The notes beneath the pieces were generated by a model. It did no database searches. It saw nothing but the letters and a program-made list of their open reading frames with translations, and had not been told where the DNA came from. From Rhynchopus sp. YZ270_cl-10 (taxonomy: Eukaryota; Euglenozoa; Diplonemea; Diplonemida; Diplonemidae): DNA of 64,000 nt. Made by a program: the position numbers and the translations under genes. The stretch is from positions 1-64,000 of the forward strand of contig OZ037861.1 of assembly GCA_964035575.1 (NCBI GenBank), in the 5' to 3' direction. Shown here piece after piece: positions 1 through 12,809 of this stretch (position 1 is its first letter; the number at the start of each line of letters is the position of its first letter).

Positions 1-3000
1 CGGGTTTGCGGGTTTGCGGGTTTGCGGGTTTGCGGGTTTGCGGGTTTGCGGGTTTGCGGGTTTGCGGGTTTGCGGGTTTGCGGGTTTGCGGGTTTGCGGG
101 TTTGCGGGTTTGCGGGTTTGCGGGGTTTGCGGGTTTGCGGGTTTGCGGAGTTTGCGGGTTTGCGGGTGGGTTGGGTTTGCGGGTTTGCGGGTTTGCGGGT
201 TTTGCGGGTTTGCGGGTTTGCGGGTTTGCGGCGGTTTGCGGGTTTGCGGGTTTGCGGTGTTTGCGGGTTTGCGGGTTTGCGGGTTTGCGGGTTTGCGGGT
301 TTGCGGGTTTGCGGGTTTGCGGGTTTGCGGGTTTGCGGGTTTGCGGGTTTGCGGGTTTGCGGGTTTGCGGGTTTGCGGGTTTGCGGGTTTGCGGGTTTGC
401 GGGTTTGCGGGTTTGCGGGTTTGCGGGTTTGTGCGGGTTTGCGGGTTTGCGGGTTTGCGGGTTTGCGGGTTTGCGGGTTTGCGGGTTTGCGGGTTTGCGG
501 GTTTGCGGGTTTGCGGGTTTGCGGGTTTGCGGGTTTGCGGGTTTGCGGGTTTGCGGGTTTGCGGGTTTGCGGGTTTGCGGGTTTGCGGGTTTGCGGGTTT
601 GCGGGTTTGCGGGTTTGCGGGTTTGCGGGTTTGCGGGTTTGCGGGTTTGCGGGTTTGCGGGTTTGCGGGTTTGCGGGTTTGCGGGTTTGCGGGTTTGCGG
701 GTTTGCGGGTTTGCGGGTTTGCGGGTTTGCGGGTTTGCGGGTTTGCGGGTTTGCGGGTTTGCGGGTTTGCGGGTTTGCGGGTTTGCGGGTTTGCGGGTTT
801 GCGGGTTTGCGGGTTTGCGGGTTTGCGGGTTTGCGGGTTTGCGGGTTTGCGGGTTTGCGGGTTTGCGGGTTTGCGGGTTTGCGGGTTTGCGGGTTTGCGG
901 GTTTGCGGGTTTGCGGGTTTGCGGGTTTGCGGGTTTGCGGGTTTGCGGGTTTGCGGGTTTGCGGGTTTGCGGGTTTGCGGGTTTGCGGGTTTGCGGGTTT
1001 GCGGGTTTGCGGGTTTGCGGGTTTGCGGGTTTGCGGGTTTGCGGGTTTGCGGGTTTGCGGGTTTGCGGGTTTGCGGGTTTGCGGGTTTGCGGGTTTGCGG
1101 GTTTGCGGGTTTGCGGGTTTGCGGGTTTGCGGGTTTGCGGGTTTGCGGGTTTGCGGGTTTGCGGGTTTGCGGGTTTGCGGGTTTGCGGGTTTGCGGGTTT
1201 GCGGGTTTGCGGGTTTGCGGGTTTGCGGGTTTGCGGGTTTGCGGGTTTGCGGGTTTGCGGGTTTGCGGGTTTGCGGGTTTGCGGGTTTGCGGGTTTGCGG
1301 GTTTGCGGGTTTGCGGGTTTGCGGGTTTGCGGGTTTGCGGGTTTGCGGGTTTGCGGGTTTGCGGGTTTGCGGGTTTGCGGGTTTGCGGGTTTGCGGGTTT
1401 GCGGGTTTGCGGGTTTGCGGGTTTGCGGGTTTGCGGGTTTGCGGGTTTGCGGGTTTGCGGGTTTGCGGGTTTGCGGGTTTGCGGGTTTGCGGGTTTGCGG
1501 GTTTGCGGGTTTGCGGGTTTGCGGGTTTGCGGGTTTGCGGGTTTGCGGGTTTGCGGGTTTGCGGGTTTGCGGGTTTGCGGGTTTGCGGGTTTGCGGGTTT
1601 GCGGGTTTGCGGGTTTGCGGGTTTGCGGGTTTGCGGGTTTGCGGGTTTGCGGGTTTGCGGGTTTGCGGGTTTGCGGGTTTGCGGGTTTGCGGGTTTGCGG
1701 GTTTGCGGGTTTGCGGGTTTGCGGGTTTGCGGGTTTGCGGGTTTGCGGGTTTGCGGGTTTGCGGGTTTGCGGGTTTGCGGGTTTGCGGGTTTGCGGGTTT
1801 GCGGGTTTGCGGGTTTGCGGGTTTGCGGGTTTGCGGGTTTGCGGGTTTGCGGGTTTGCGGGTTTGCGGGTTTGCGGGTTTGCGGGTTTGCGGGTTTGCGG
1901 GTTTGCGGGTTTGCGGGTTTGCGGGTTTGCGGGTTTGCGGGTTTGCGGGTTTGCGGGTTTGCGGGTTTGCGGGTTTGCGGGTTTGCGGGTTTGCGGGTTT
2001 GCGGGTTTGCGGGTTTGCGGGTTTGCGGGTTTGCGGGTTTGCGGGTTTGCGGGTTTGCGGGTTTGCGGGTTTGCGGGTTTGCGGGTTTGCGGGTTTGCGG
2101 GTTTGCGGGTTTGCGGGTTTGCGGGTTTGCGGGTTTGCGGGTTTGCGGGTTTGCGGGTTTGCGGGTTTGCGGGTTTGCGGGTTTGCGGGTTTGCGGGTTT
2201 GCGGGTTTGCGGGTTTGCGGGTTTGCGGGTTTGCGGGTTTGCGGGTTTGCGGGTTTGCGGGTTTGCGGGTTTGCGGGTTTGCGGGTTTGCGGGTTTGCGG
2301 GTTTGCGGGTTTGCGGGTTTGCGGGTTTGCGGGTTTGCGGGTTTGCGGGTTTGCGGGTTTGCGGGTTTGCGGGTTTGCGGGTTTGCGGGTTTGCGGGTTT
2401 GCGGGTTTGCGGGTTTGCGGGTTTGCGGGTTTGCGGGTTTGCGGGTTTGCGGGTTTGCGGGTTTGCGGGTTTGCGGGTTTGCGGGTTTGCGGGTTTGCGG
2501 GTTTGCGGGTTTGCGGGTTTGCGGGTTTGCGGGTTTGCGGGTTTGCGGGTTTGCGGGTTTGCGGGTTTGCGGGTTTGCGGGTTTGCGGGTTTGCGGGTTT
2601 GCGGGTTTGCGGGTTTGCGGGTTTGCGGGTTTGCGGGTTTGCGGGTTTGCGGGTTTGCGGGTTTGCGGGTTTGCGGGTTTGCGGGTTTGCGGGTTTGCGG
2701 GTTTGCGGGTTTGCGGGTTTGCGGGTTTGCGGGTTTGCGGGTTTGCGGGTTTGCGGGTTTGCGGGTTTGCGGGTTTGCGGGTTTGCGGGTTTGCGGGTTT
2801 GCGGGTTTGCGGGTTTGCGGGTTTGCGGGTTTGCGGGTTTGCGGGTTTGCGGGTTTGCGGGTTTGCGGGTTTGCGGGTTTGCGGGTTTGCGGGTTTGCGG
2901 GTTTGCGGGTTTGCGGGTTTGCGGGTTTGCGGGTTTGCGGGTTTGCGGGTTTGCGGGTTTGCGGGTTTGCGGGTTTGCGGGTTTGCGGGTTTGCGGGTTT

Positions 3001-3415
3001 GCGGGTTTGCGGGTTTGCGGGTTTGCGGGTTTGCGGGTTTGCGGGTTTGCGGGTTTGCGGGTTTGCGGGTTTGCGGGTTTGCGGGTTTGCGGGTTTGCGG
3101 GTTTGCGGGTTTGCGGGTTTGCGGGTTTGCGGGTTTGCGGGTTTGCGGGTTTGCGGGTTTGCGGGTTTGCGGGTTTGCGGGTTTGCGGGTTTGCGGGTTT
3201 GCGGGTTTGCGGGTTTGCGGGTTTGCGGGTTTGCGGGTTTGCGGGTTTGCGGGTTTGCGGGTTTGCGGGTTTGCGGGTTTGCGGGTTTACGGGTTTGCGG
3301 GTTTGCGGGTTTGCGGGTTTGCGGGTTTGCGGGTTTGCGGGTTTGCGGGTTTGCGGGTTTGCGGGTTTGCGGGTTTGCGGGTTTGCGGGTTTGCGGGTTT
3401 GCGGGTTTGCGGGTT
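1..3415. repeat. (GCGGGTTT)n octamer satellite array
   Basis: About 427 tandem copies of an 8-bp unit. The first ~270 bp contain several length and base variants; the rest is almost perfectly homogeneous with a single GCGGGTTTAC variant near 3288. All three forward frames are open only because the unit has no stop codon. It is not the TTAGGG telomere repeat typical of Euglenozoa, and it recurs internally five more times, so I treat it as satellite. The window starts inside it, so its true length is unknown. Confidence 0.97.
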
Positions 3416-6178
3416 TCTAGTTATTACGGGTTTGAGGGGTACAAAATGGCGACGCTGCAGGATTGCTGGATCGCGTGGTCCCAGTATTTCTGATAATACA
3501 CTCCGGTAGATTGGGGCCCAAAAACGACGTAATGTACTGGGTTTGGATGTTAGCATTTTCTGAAGATACCTAAAATGGGTGCGGCATTTCACGGCTATTT
3601 TTGTGAAGGAATTGACGATATTTTGTGGTTCTAAGGTGTGTGTATTGTATGTGACGAAAATTTCAAAATGTGACATAAGTATGAAATATGGCCAGTATGC
3701 CCATAAAATGAGGCCATTGCAACCCTGGAGGACCACATTGGACATATTGGGCCAAATTTAGGTGTGTAAGTGTATCGGCTTTAAAATATTTTTTTTCGTG
3801 ATTTTTGGGGTCATTTTTTGGCTGGGAAAATTGGGCCACATTTAACCACAACTACTCAAAACATCAAATCTGTGGCTTTAATGGACTGATTGGGCGTTTT
3901 TATGACCTGGACATGGGGGTCAGATACCATTTTAGACATGTTAAAAATTGGTCAGAAGACCCTGAGAGAAGAACCAAGGTCAAATTGACCTTGAGTACTG
4001 GGTCAAATTTGTGTGGGAAAAATGCCCAGTACATAATTGTTGATGCGCAAAAGTGCAAAATTCCTTCAGCAATGGCTTCATATGACATTTCCATAACCTG
4101 GACATGGGGGTCAGACTCCACTTTTGACCACCTAAAATTTGGTCATACACACGTATGAGACCCCAAAAACCAGGATTTTGACCAAAAAATTTTTCCCAGC
4201 AATTTTTGCCTACAAAAAATCGAAAAAAAAATTTTTTGATTTTGGCTCTCCGGAGTCTGTGCGTGCTGTGGTGGGGTCAATTTGCGCTGAGAAATGGGTA
4301 TTTTTGACCTAAAATGCATGTATCAGTTTTTACATGATTTTTGGTGTTTTTGGGTTTTAGGTGGGTTTTTTGGTCAGTACCTAATTTCTGATGCTCAAAA
4401 GTACAAAATTCCTTCGGCAATGGCTTCATAGGACATTTCCATAACCTGGACATGGGGGTCAGACTCCACTTTTGACCACCTGAAATTTGGTCATACACAT
4501 GTATGAGACCCAAAAACCAGGATTTTTGACCAAAAAAAATTTTCCCACCAATTTTTGCCTACAAAAAATCGAAAAAAAAAAATTTTGATTTTGGCTCTCC
4601 GGAGTCTGTGCGTGCAGTGATGGGGTCAATTTGCGCTGAGAAATGGGTATTTTTGACCTAAAATGCATGTATCAGTTTTTACATGATTTTTGGTGTTTTT
4701 GGGGTATTGTGTGGGTTTTTTGGTCAGTACATAATGTGCAATGCTCAAAAGTACAAAATTCCTTCGGCAATGGCTTCATAGGACATTTCCATAACCTGGA
4801 CATGGGGGTCAGACTCCACTTTTGACCACCTGAAATTTGGTCATACACATGTATGAGACCCAAAAACCAGGATTTTTGACCAAAAAAAATTTTCCCACCA
4901 ATTTTTGCCTACAAAAAATCGAAAAAAAAAAATTTTGATTTTGGCTCTCCGGAGTCTGTGCGTGCAGTGATGGGGTCAATTTGCGCTGAGAAATGGGTAT
5001 TTTTGACCTAAAATGCATGTATCAGTTTTTACATGATTTTTGGTGTTTTTGGGGTATTGTGTGGGTTTTTTGGTCAGTACATAATGTGCAATGCTCAAAA
5101 GTACCAAATTCCTTCGCAATGGCTTCATAGGACATTTCCATAACCTGGACATGGGGGTCAGACTCCACTTTTGACCACCTGAAAATTGGTCATACACATG
5201 TATGATACCCCAAAAACCAGGATTTTTGACCAAAAAATTTTCCAAGCAATTTTTGCCTACAAAAAATCAAAAAAAAAAAATTTTGATTTTGGGTCTCTGG
5301 AGTCTGTGCGTGCTGTGGTGGGGTCAATTTGCACTGAGAAATGGGTATTTTTGACTTAAAATGCATGTATCAGTTTTTACATGATTTTAGAAAACAGAAA
5401 ACCACCATATTTTTGACATTGATGACAGGCTTCCCAGCACAAGTCAGTATTTAGAACAGTGTCGTTGTTCATTGGAAGCACAACGATTATCGCTTGCCAC
5501 ACAACTTTGTCAAACATGGGAAGTCTCAAAATAAACGTGCCTTCCTTACGTTAAGATGTGTGGAAAATAGCCAAGCACACAAGTACCATTATTTTGACAC
5601 TGGTAGCAGTCTTCCCCGGAGATGATAGTAAATAACATTGTGCAAACTGTGCAAACTTTCTTATAGTCATGCAAACCTGAAAAATTAATAGCGGCGGAGC
5701 AACCACACCACAACCAGACAAGCTTGCTACATGTTGGCGAGCTTTCTTATCCCTGTGAGTAATTTTGCGGCGGATCCAAACAGGTTAACAACCACAGTCT
5801 CTTATGTGTCAATATTAGCGGCGGAGCAAAATATCCTTCCTTAAACACACTGCTAAACTGCTAAATTTAGCAGTTTTTGTCCAAATATTTAGTGGGTAAA
5901 TCCTGCTACATTTCAGTGACCTTTTCTGATAATCTTTTACTGTATCAGTCATGTCAGCAGCATGTATCAATAATTCGCGGCGTAGCAACGTGCCTCAAAA
6001 CTACATCCTCCCTCATTTTTTCGACTTTTCCGTGTCATTTCAGGTTTTCTATGAATGAATAGGCACATCATTTCTGCATTTGCTGAATGATACTAATCTT
6101 TTCAACATTAATTCGCGGCGGAGCCATATACCTCACAACCACACCATCCTGCCACATTTTAGCGAGCTTTCTTCTAGT
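3416..6178 (+). repeat. Composite dispersed repeat, copy A
   Basis: A 2.76-kb unit enclosed by GCGGGTTT arrays on both sides. It begins TCTAGTTATTACGGG and ends AGCGAGCTTTCTTCTAGT. Nearly identical units lie at 9812-13349 and 35451-37863, so the copies are young. It has a leader (3416-3904), an internal ~349-bp tandem array, and an AT-rich tail with a degenerate GCGGCGGAGC...CAACCACACC motif. No ORF looks protein-coding; the 60-117-codon ORFs recur only because the DNA is duplicated. No terminal inverted repeat, reverse transcriptase or transposase is visible. Class unknown. Confidence 0.9.
3905..5387 (+). repeat. ~349-bp subrepeats, four units plus a partial (copy A)
   Basis: The phrase TAACCTGGACATGGGGGTCA recurs at 4094, 4442, 4792 and 5141 (spacing 348-350 bp), with a truncated unit at 3905. 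Copy B has five units and copy C three. The difference in length between copies A and C (349 bp) equals one unit. Confidence 0.92.
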
Positions 6179-7098
6179 GCGGGTTTGCGGGTTTGCGGGT
6201 TTGCGGGTTTGCGGGTTTGCGGGTTTGCGGGTTTGCGGGTTTGCGGGTTTGCGGGTTTGCGGGTTTACGGGTTTGCGGGTTTGCGGGTTTGCGGGTTTGC
6301 GGGTTTACGGGTTTACGGGTTTGCGGGTTTGCGGGTTTGCGGGTTTGCGGGTTTGCGGGTTTGCGGGTTTGCGGGTTTGCGGGTTTGCGGGTTTGCGGGT
6401 TTGCGGGTTTGCGGGTTTGCGGGTTTGCGGGTTTGCGGGTTTGCGGGTTTGCGGGTTTGCGGGTTTGCGGGTTTGCGGGTTTGCGGGTTTGCGGGTTTGC
6501 GGGTTTGCGGGTTTACGGGTTTGCGGGTTTACGGGTTTGCGGGTTTGCGGGTTTGCGGGTTTGCGGGTTTGCGGGTTTGCGGGTTTGCGGGTTTGCGGGT
6601 TTGCGGGTTTGCGGGTTTGCGGGTTTGCGGGTTTGCGGGTTTGCGGGTTTGCGGGTTTGCGGGTTTGCGGGTTTGCGGGTTTGCGGGTTTGCGGGTTTGC
6701 GGGTTTGCGGGTTTGCGGGTTTGCGGGTTTTACGGGTTTGCGGGTTTGCGGGTTTGCGGGTTTGCGGGTTTGCGGGTTTGCGGGTTTGCGGGTTTGCGGG
6801 TTTGCGGGTTTGCGGGTTTGCGGGTTTGCGGGTTTGCGGGTTTGCGGGTTTGCGGGTTTACGGGTTTGCGGGTTTGCGGGTTTGCGGGTTTGCGGGTTTG
6901 CGGGTTTGCGGGTTTGCGGGTTTGCGGGTTTGCGGGTTTGCGGGTTTGCGGGTTTGCGGGTTTGCGGGTTTGCGGGTTTGCGGGTTTGCGGGTTTGCGGG
7001 TTTGCGGGTTTGCGGGTTTGCGGGTTTGCGGGTTTGCGGGTTTGCGGGTTTGCGGGTTTGCGGGTTTGCGGGTTTGCGGGTTTGCGGGTTTGCGGGTT
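6179..7098. repeat. (GCGGGTTT)n array, ~115 units
   Basis: Octamer array between copy A and the decayed relative that follows. It carries scattered GCGGGTTTAC variants and one 9-bp unit near 6729. Same unit as 1-3415. Confidence 0.97.
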
Positions 7099-9756
7099 TC
7101 TAATTATTACGGGTTTGAGGGGTACAAAATGGCGACGCTGCGGGATTGCTGGATCGCGTGGTCCCAGTATTTCTGATATGACACTCCGGTAGACTGGGGC
7201 CCAAAAACGACGTAATGTACTGGGTTTGGATGTTAGCATTTTCTGGCAATATTTTAAAATTAAAAATGAGTACGAATACCCTGTACTACCATGTATTCTG
7301 TATAAAATAGCCGTAAAATTACGCCACATTTAACCACAACTACTCAAAATGTGAAATCTGTTGCTTTAATGGACTCATAGAGCATTTTTATAACCTGGAC
7401 ATGGGGGTCAGATTCCACTTTAGAGCACCTAAAATTTGGTCAAAATAATTTTTTTTCACTATTTCTGCCTCTGGGTATCTAATTATTACGGGTTTGAGGG
7501 GTACAAAATTTCGACCGAGCGCACCCACCACGCGCAGCGTGGTGGGGGCGCGAGGGAGAGCGGAGCGAGCCTTTACGCGCAGCGTGAAGGCGAGTGGAGC
7601 ACGGGGGGTCTGGGGGGGCAGTGCCCCCCCAGAAAAATTTTTGAAGTTAGGCAGTCCTGATTTGGGAGTTTTTTTGTAGATTTGTATGTATTTTTGGGTG
7701 AGGGAATGCTCGAGAGAGAGAACATATCAGTGAAGCGAGGAGGGTGCTCACCAGGATGTCAGGTACTTTAGGTAAGGTTACTGTGTTCGCGTTAGTAGTG
7801 TCAGAGCTATTTATACTCACAAGCGCCCTCTATTAACATATGTAAGAGTCCTTCTACGTGTACATGCTTATTCCGCAAACCCGCAAACCCGCAACATGCA
7901 TGAGTAAGTGCAGGTAAATCTATGAGTAATTGCCTTTATAGATACATGGCTTTAAGACTACACCAAATTGAAATATGTGAAAGTCAGCATTTGCGGTGCT
8001 GAACCACACAAACCTGCCACAAAAAAGCGAGATAATTTGTAGACATTAGACTCAGAAATGATATGGGGCCAAATGAGGTTCAAAACCAGCTCTAACCAAT
8101 AGCTATCTGGTAGTACTCATTATTGGTAGTGGCCAAATAGTCTGTCTCTCAACCACACCTGAGATGTCATGTTTCAGCGAGCTTTATTATAATGGAATAT
8201 TATGGAAGAGTTTTTCTGGACTAAACCGGTCGGTACAACTCTCTGCCAATTTTTACCAAGACTTCTTACATACACATGTACCATTATCTACCATTACCTG
8301 AAGAGCAAATTATCTTCACACCCACACCGTGAAATAATCTACCGACTTTCTTCACTCCTGAATATTATGAGCAAAAGTTCTGTCAAAAACCTGGCACTAA
8401 AAGCGAACTGCAGACGTATTTTTATGTTATTATTAGCGGAGGAGCCTTTGAACCACACCATCCTGCGACACATAATTTTTCTGAGAATCAGTCATTATTA
8501 GCGGCGGATCTAAATAGCCTAATAACAATCAGCCTGTTCTACATTAGCAGTGAATATAAGCGGTGGAGCAAAGTGCCTCTCAACCACACCCTCCTGCTCC
8601 TACATTTTAGCAACCTTTCTTCCATGCACAAATGAAATAAATCCGCCAACACTTTAGCAAACTATCTTCTCTATTCGAATATGTCAGTATTAATATCATA
8701 GAAATAAAATAGTCTCTCATTGAGACTCAACCACATTATTCATTGAAAGATTTTGATTTTTGATTCTCCGTAGTCTGTGCGTGCTGTGATGGGGTCAATT
8801 TACGCTGCGAAAAGGGTATATTCTTAACCTAAAAATGCATGTATCAGTTTTTATCCACCATATTATTTACATGGTGAAACGTTGCGAGCTTTTTTCTCAC
8901 ATATTAGTGATATTGAGCCAAATAGGTTCACAACCACACCAGTCTGTTATGTGGCAGCATATTTGCTGCGTGAGCAAAATATCCAAATATTCAATAACAC
9001 GAACCTGCTGTTTTTAGCATAATATTAGAAGCTACATCCTGTCGTAGATTTTATATCCTATACCCAAATTGTGAACCCAATATCTCCACAGTTAAGTGGT
9101 ACGTGGGGAAACTCAAATGTCTTCTCACCCAGAGCCTCCTGCCAAATGTTAGTGTTAGAGCTTTCAATTTTCATAGAAATCTAAAAAATTCGTAGAGGAA
9201 CAAATATTAGTATAAATTGCGTCAGATCCCAACGTTGCGCGCAGACCATGCCTCCGTTTGTGAGCTTTTCTGTACTACTACCACCAATGCCTCAACCACA
9301 CCATTTTAGCAAGCTCTTTTCGCGTTTGTGGCCACACCAGCTTATTGCAGTCAATATTCTCTGCGGAGCCAAATAGCCTCTCAACTACACAAACCTGCTG
9401 TTTTTAGCAGTATTTAGTGCAATCAGTTGTTATTAGAGCCCAAATCCTGCCATAAATAAGCTGCAGAGCGAAATACCTCTAAACTATACCATCTTGCTAC
9501 AGTTTATAACACGTTACTATAATCAATTACTCTGTACATATTAATCACTCATGTCAGCTGTATTCATAATAATTCACGGCGGAGCAAAATGCCTCATACC
9601 CACCCCATCATGCCTCATGCATGCTTTTCCGTGCCATTCAGGTTCTCCAGTGAATTTTAGGTTACATTGCGTGTTTACATATCATTACTCATACCTTAAT
9701 CGCATCAACACAAAGTAGGTATAACCAAACCACATATTAGCGAGCTTTCTTCTTGT
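7099..9756 (+). repeat. Decayed relative of the composite repeat
   Basis: 7099-7260 matches the first ~160 bp of copy A (ATGGCGACGCTGC...) with substitutions; 7325-7440 matches the subrepeat start and the 5' leader restarts at 7478. From ~7700 to 9756 the DNA is AT-rich and repeats a loose ~100-130-bp theme: GCGGCGGAGC, then CTCAACCACACC, CTGCCACA and TTAGCGAGCTTTCTTC. The final words before the next array match those ending copies A-C. No gene seen. Confidence 0.75.
7524..7632. other. Three consecutive perfect or near-perfect hairpins with 3-nt loops
   Basis: A GC-rich island in AT-rich repeat DNA. Hairpin 1 (7524-7546) has arm CCCACCACGC and loop GCA. Hairpin 2 (7570-7590) has arm CCTTTACGC, loop GCA and one wobble pair. 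Hairpin 3 (7610-7632) has arm CTGGGGGGGC and loop AGT. Hairpins 1 and 2 share ACGC-GCA-GCGT but have different outer stems that still pair. Absent from copies A, B and C. Confidence 0.85.
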
Positions 9757-9811
9757 GCGGGTTTGCGGGTTTGCGGGTTTGCGGGTTTGCGGGTTTGCGG
9801 GTTTGCGGGTT
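9757..9811. repeat. (GCGGGTTT)n array, ~7 units
   Basis: Short octamer array immediately before composite copy B, at the same relative position as the long array before copy A. Confidence 0.95.
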
Positions 9812-10299
9812 TCTAGTTATTACGGGTTTGAGGGGTACAAAATGGCGACGCTGCAGGATTGCTGGATCGCGTGGTCCCAGTATTTCTGATAATACACTCC
9901 GGTAGATTGGGGCCCAAAAACGACGTAATGTACTGGGTTTGGATGTTAGCATTTTCTGAAGATACCTAAAATGGGTGCGGCATTTCACGGCTATTTTTGT
10001 GAAGGAATTGACGATATTTTGTGGTTCTAAGGTGTGTGTATTGTATGTGACGAAAATTTCAAAATGTGACATAAGTATGAAATATGGCCAGTATGCCCAT
10101 AAAATGAGGCCATTGCAACCCTGGAGGACCACATTGGACATATTGGGCCAAATTTAGGTGTGTAAGTGTATCGGCTTTAAAATATTTTTTTTCGTGATTT
10201 TTGGGGTCATTTTTTGGCTGGGAAAATTGGGCCACATTTAACCACAACTACTCAAAACATCAAATCTGTGGCTTTAATGGACTGATTGGGCGTTTTTAT

Positions 10300-12133
10300 G
10301 ACCTGGACATGGGGGTCAGATACCATTTTAGACATGTTAAAAATTGGTCAGAAGACCCTGAGAGAAGAACCAAGGTCAAATTGACCTTGAGTACTGGGTC
10401 AAATTTGTGTGGGAAAAATGCCCAGTACATAATTGTTGATGCGCAAAAGTGCAAAATTCCTTCAGCAATGGCTTCATATGACATTTCCATAACCTGGACA
10501 TGGGGGTCAGACTCCACTTTTGACCACCTAAAATTTGGTCATACACATGTATGAGACCCCAAAAACCAGGATTTTGACCAAAAAATTTTTCCCAGCAATT
10601 TTTGCCTACAAAAAATCGAAAAAAAATTTTTTTGATTTTGGCTCTCCGGAGTCTGTGCGTGCTGTGGTGGGGTCAATTTGCGCTGAGAAATGGGTATTTT
10701 TGACCTAAAATGCATGTATCAGTTTTTACATGATTTTTGGTGTTTTTGGGGTTTTAGGTGGGTTTTTTGGTCAGTACCTAATTTCTGATGCTCAAAAGTA
10801 CAAAATTCCTTCGGCAATGGCTTCATAGGACATTTCCATAACCTGGACATGGGGGTCAGACTCCACTTTTGACCACCTGAAATTTGGTCATACACATGTA
10901 TGAGACCCAAAAACCAGGATTTTTGACCAAAAAAAATTTTCCCACCAATTTTTGCCTACAAAAAATCGAAAAAAAAAAATTTTGATTTTGGCTCTCCGGA
11001 GTCTGTGCGTGCAGTGATGGGGTCAATTTGCGCTGAGAAATGGGTATTTTTGACCTAAAATGCATGTATCAGTTTTTACATGATTTTTGGTGTTTTTGGG
11101 GTTTTAGGTGGGTTTTTTGGTCAGTACCTAATTTCTGATGCTCAAAAGTACAAAATTCCTTCGACAATCGCTTCATAGGACATTTCCATAACCTGGACAT
11201 GGGGGTCAGACTCAACTTTTGACCACCTAAAATTTGGTAATACACATGTGTGAGACCCCAAAAACCAGGATTTTGACCAAAAAATTTTTCCCAGCAATTT
11301 TTGCCTACAAAAAATCGAAAAAAAATATTTTTGATTTTGGGTCTCCGGAGTCTGTGTGTGCTGTGATGGGGTCAATTTGCGCTGAGAAATGGGTATTTTT
11401 GACCTAAAATGCATGTATCAGTTTTTACATGATTTTTGGTGTTTTGGGGGTTTTAGGTGGGTTTTTTGGTCAGTACATAATGTGCAATGCTCAAAAGTAC
11501 AAAATTCCTTCGACAATCGCTTCATAGGACATTTCCATAACCTGAACATGGGGGTCAGACACCACATTAGAGCAGCTAAAATTTGGTCATACACACGTAT
11601 GAGACCCCAAAAACCAGGATTTTGACCAAAAAATTTTTCCCAGCAATTTTTGCCTACAAAAAATCGAAAAAAAAAATTTTTGATTTTGGCTCTCCGGAGT
11701 CTGTGTGTGCTGTGATGGGGTCAATTTGCGCTGAGAAATGGGTATTTTTGACCTAAAATTCATGTTTCAGTTTTTACATGTTTTTTGGTGTTTTTGGGGT
11801 ATTGTGTGGGTTTTTTGGTCAGTACATAATGTGCAATGCTCAAAAGTACCAAATTCCTTCGCAATGGCTTCATAGGACATTTCCATAACCTGGACATGGG
11901 GGTCAGACACCACTTTTGACCACCTGAAAATTGGTCATACACATGTATGATACCCCAAAAACCAGGATTTTTGACCAAAAAATTTTCCAAGCAATTTTTG
12001 CCTACAAAAAATCAAAAAAAAAAAATTTTGATTTTGGGTCTCTGGAGTCTGTGCGTGCTGTGGTGGGGTCAATTTGCACTGAGAAATGGGTATTTTTGAC
12101 TTAAAATGCATGTATCAGTTTTTACATGATTTT
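10300..12133 (+). repeat. ~349-bp subrepeats, five units plus a partial (copy B)
   Basis: Homologous to the array at 3905-5387. The phrase ACCTGGACATGGGGGTCAGA recurs with ~349-bp spacing; one unit reads ACCTGAACATGG. The extra unit relative to copy A points to unequal exchange or slippage after duplication. Confidence 0.9.
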
Positions 12134-12809
12134 AGAAAACAGAAAACCACCATATTTTTGACATTGATGACAGGCTTCCCAGCACAAGTCAGTATTTAGA
12201 ACAGTGTCGTTGTTCATTGGAAGCACAACGATTATCGCTTGCCACACAACTTTGTCAAACATGGGAAGTCTCAAAATAAACGTGCCTTCCTTACGTTAAG
12301 ATGTGTGGAAAATAGCCAAGCACACAAGTACCATTATTTTGACACTGGTAGCAGTCTTCCCCGGAGATGATAGTAAATAACATTGTGCAAACTGTGCAAA
12401 CTTTCTTATAGTCATGCAAACCTGAAAAATTAATAGCGGCGGAGCAACCACACCACAACCAGACAAGCTTGCTACATGTTGGCGAGCTTTCTTATCCCTG
12501 TGAGTAATTTTGCGGCGGATCCAAACAGCTTAACAACCACAGTCTCTTATGTGTCAATATTAGCGGCGGAGCAAAATATCCTTCCTTAAACACACTGCTA
12601 AACTGCTAAATTTAGCAGTTTTTGTCCAAATATTTAGTGGGTAAATCCTGCTACATTTCAGTGACCTTTTCTGATAATCTTTTACTGTATCAGTCATGTC
12701 AGCAGCATGTATCAATAATTCGCGGCGTAGCAACGTGCCTCAAAACTACATCCTCCCTCATTTTTTCGACTTTTCCGTGTCATTTCAGGTTTTCTATGAA
12801 TGAATAGGC

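Noticed and set aside
1-3415. Octamer array as a chromosome end (telomere)
   Set aside because: The unit differs from TTAGGG, identical arrays occur at internal positions, and the window edge is arbitrary. A subtelomeric location remains possible but is not shown.
6-3509. Three overlapping plus-strand ORFs of more than 1100 codons (RVCGFAGL repeats), and similar ORFs at 6080-7192 and 13251-14043
   Set aside because: They arise because the GCGGGTTT and GTGCGGGTC units lack stop codons. All frames are open together, and reading frame is not protected at unit-length variants.
3287-3745. 152-codon minus-strand ORF and its copies at 9737 and 35241
   Set aside because: Conserved only because the composite repeat is duplicated; it runs into octamer-encoded RKPANPQT repeats and has no recognisable fold.
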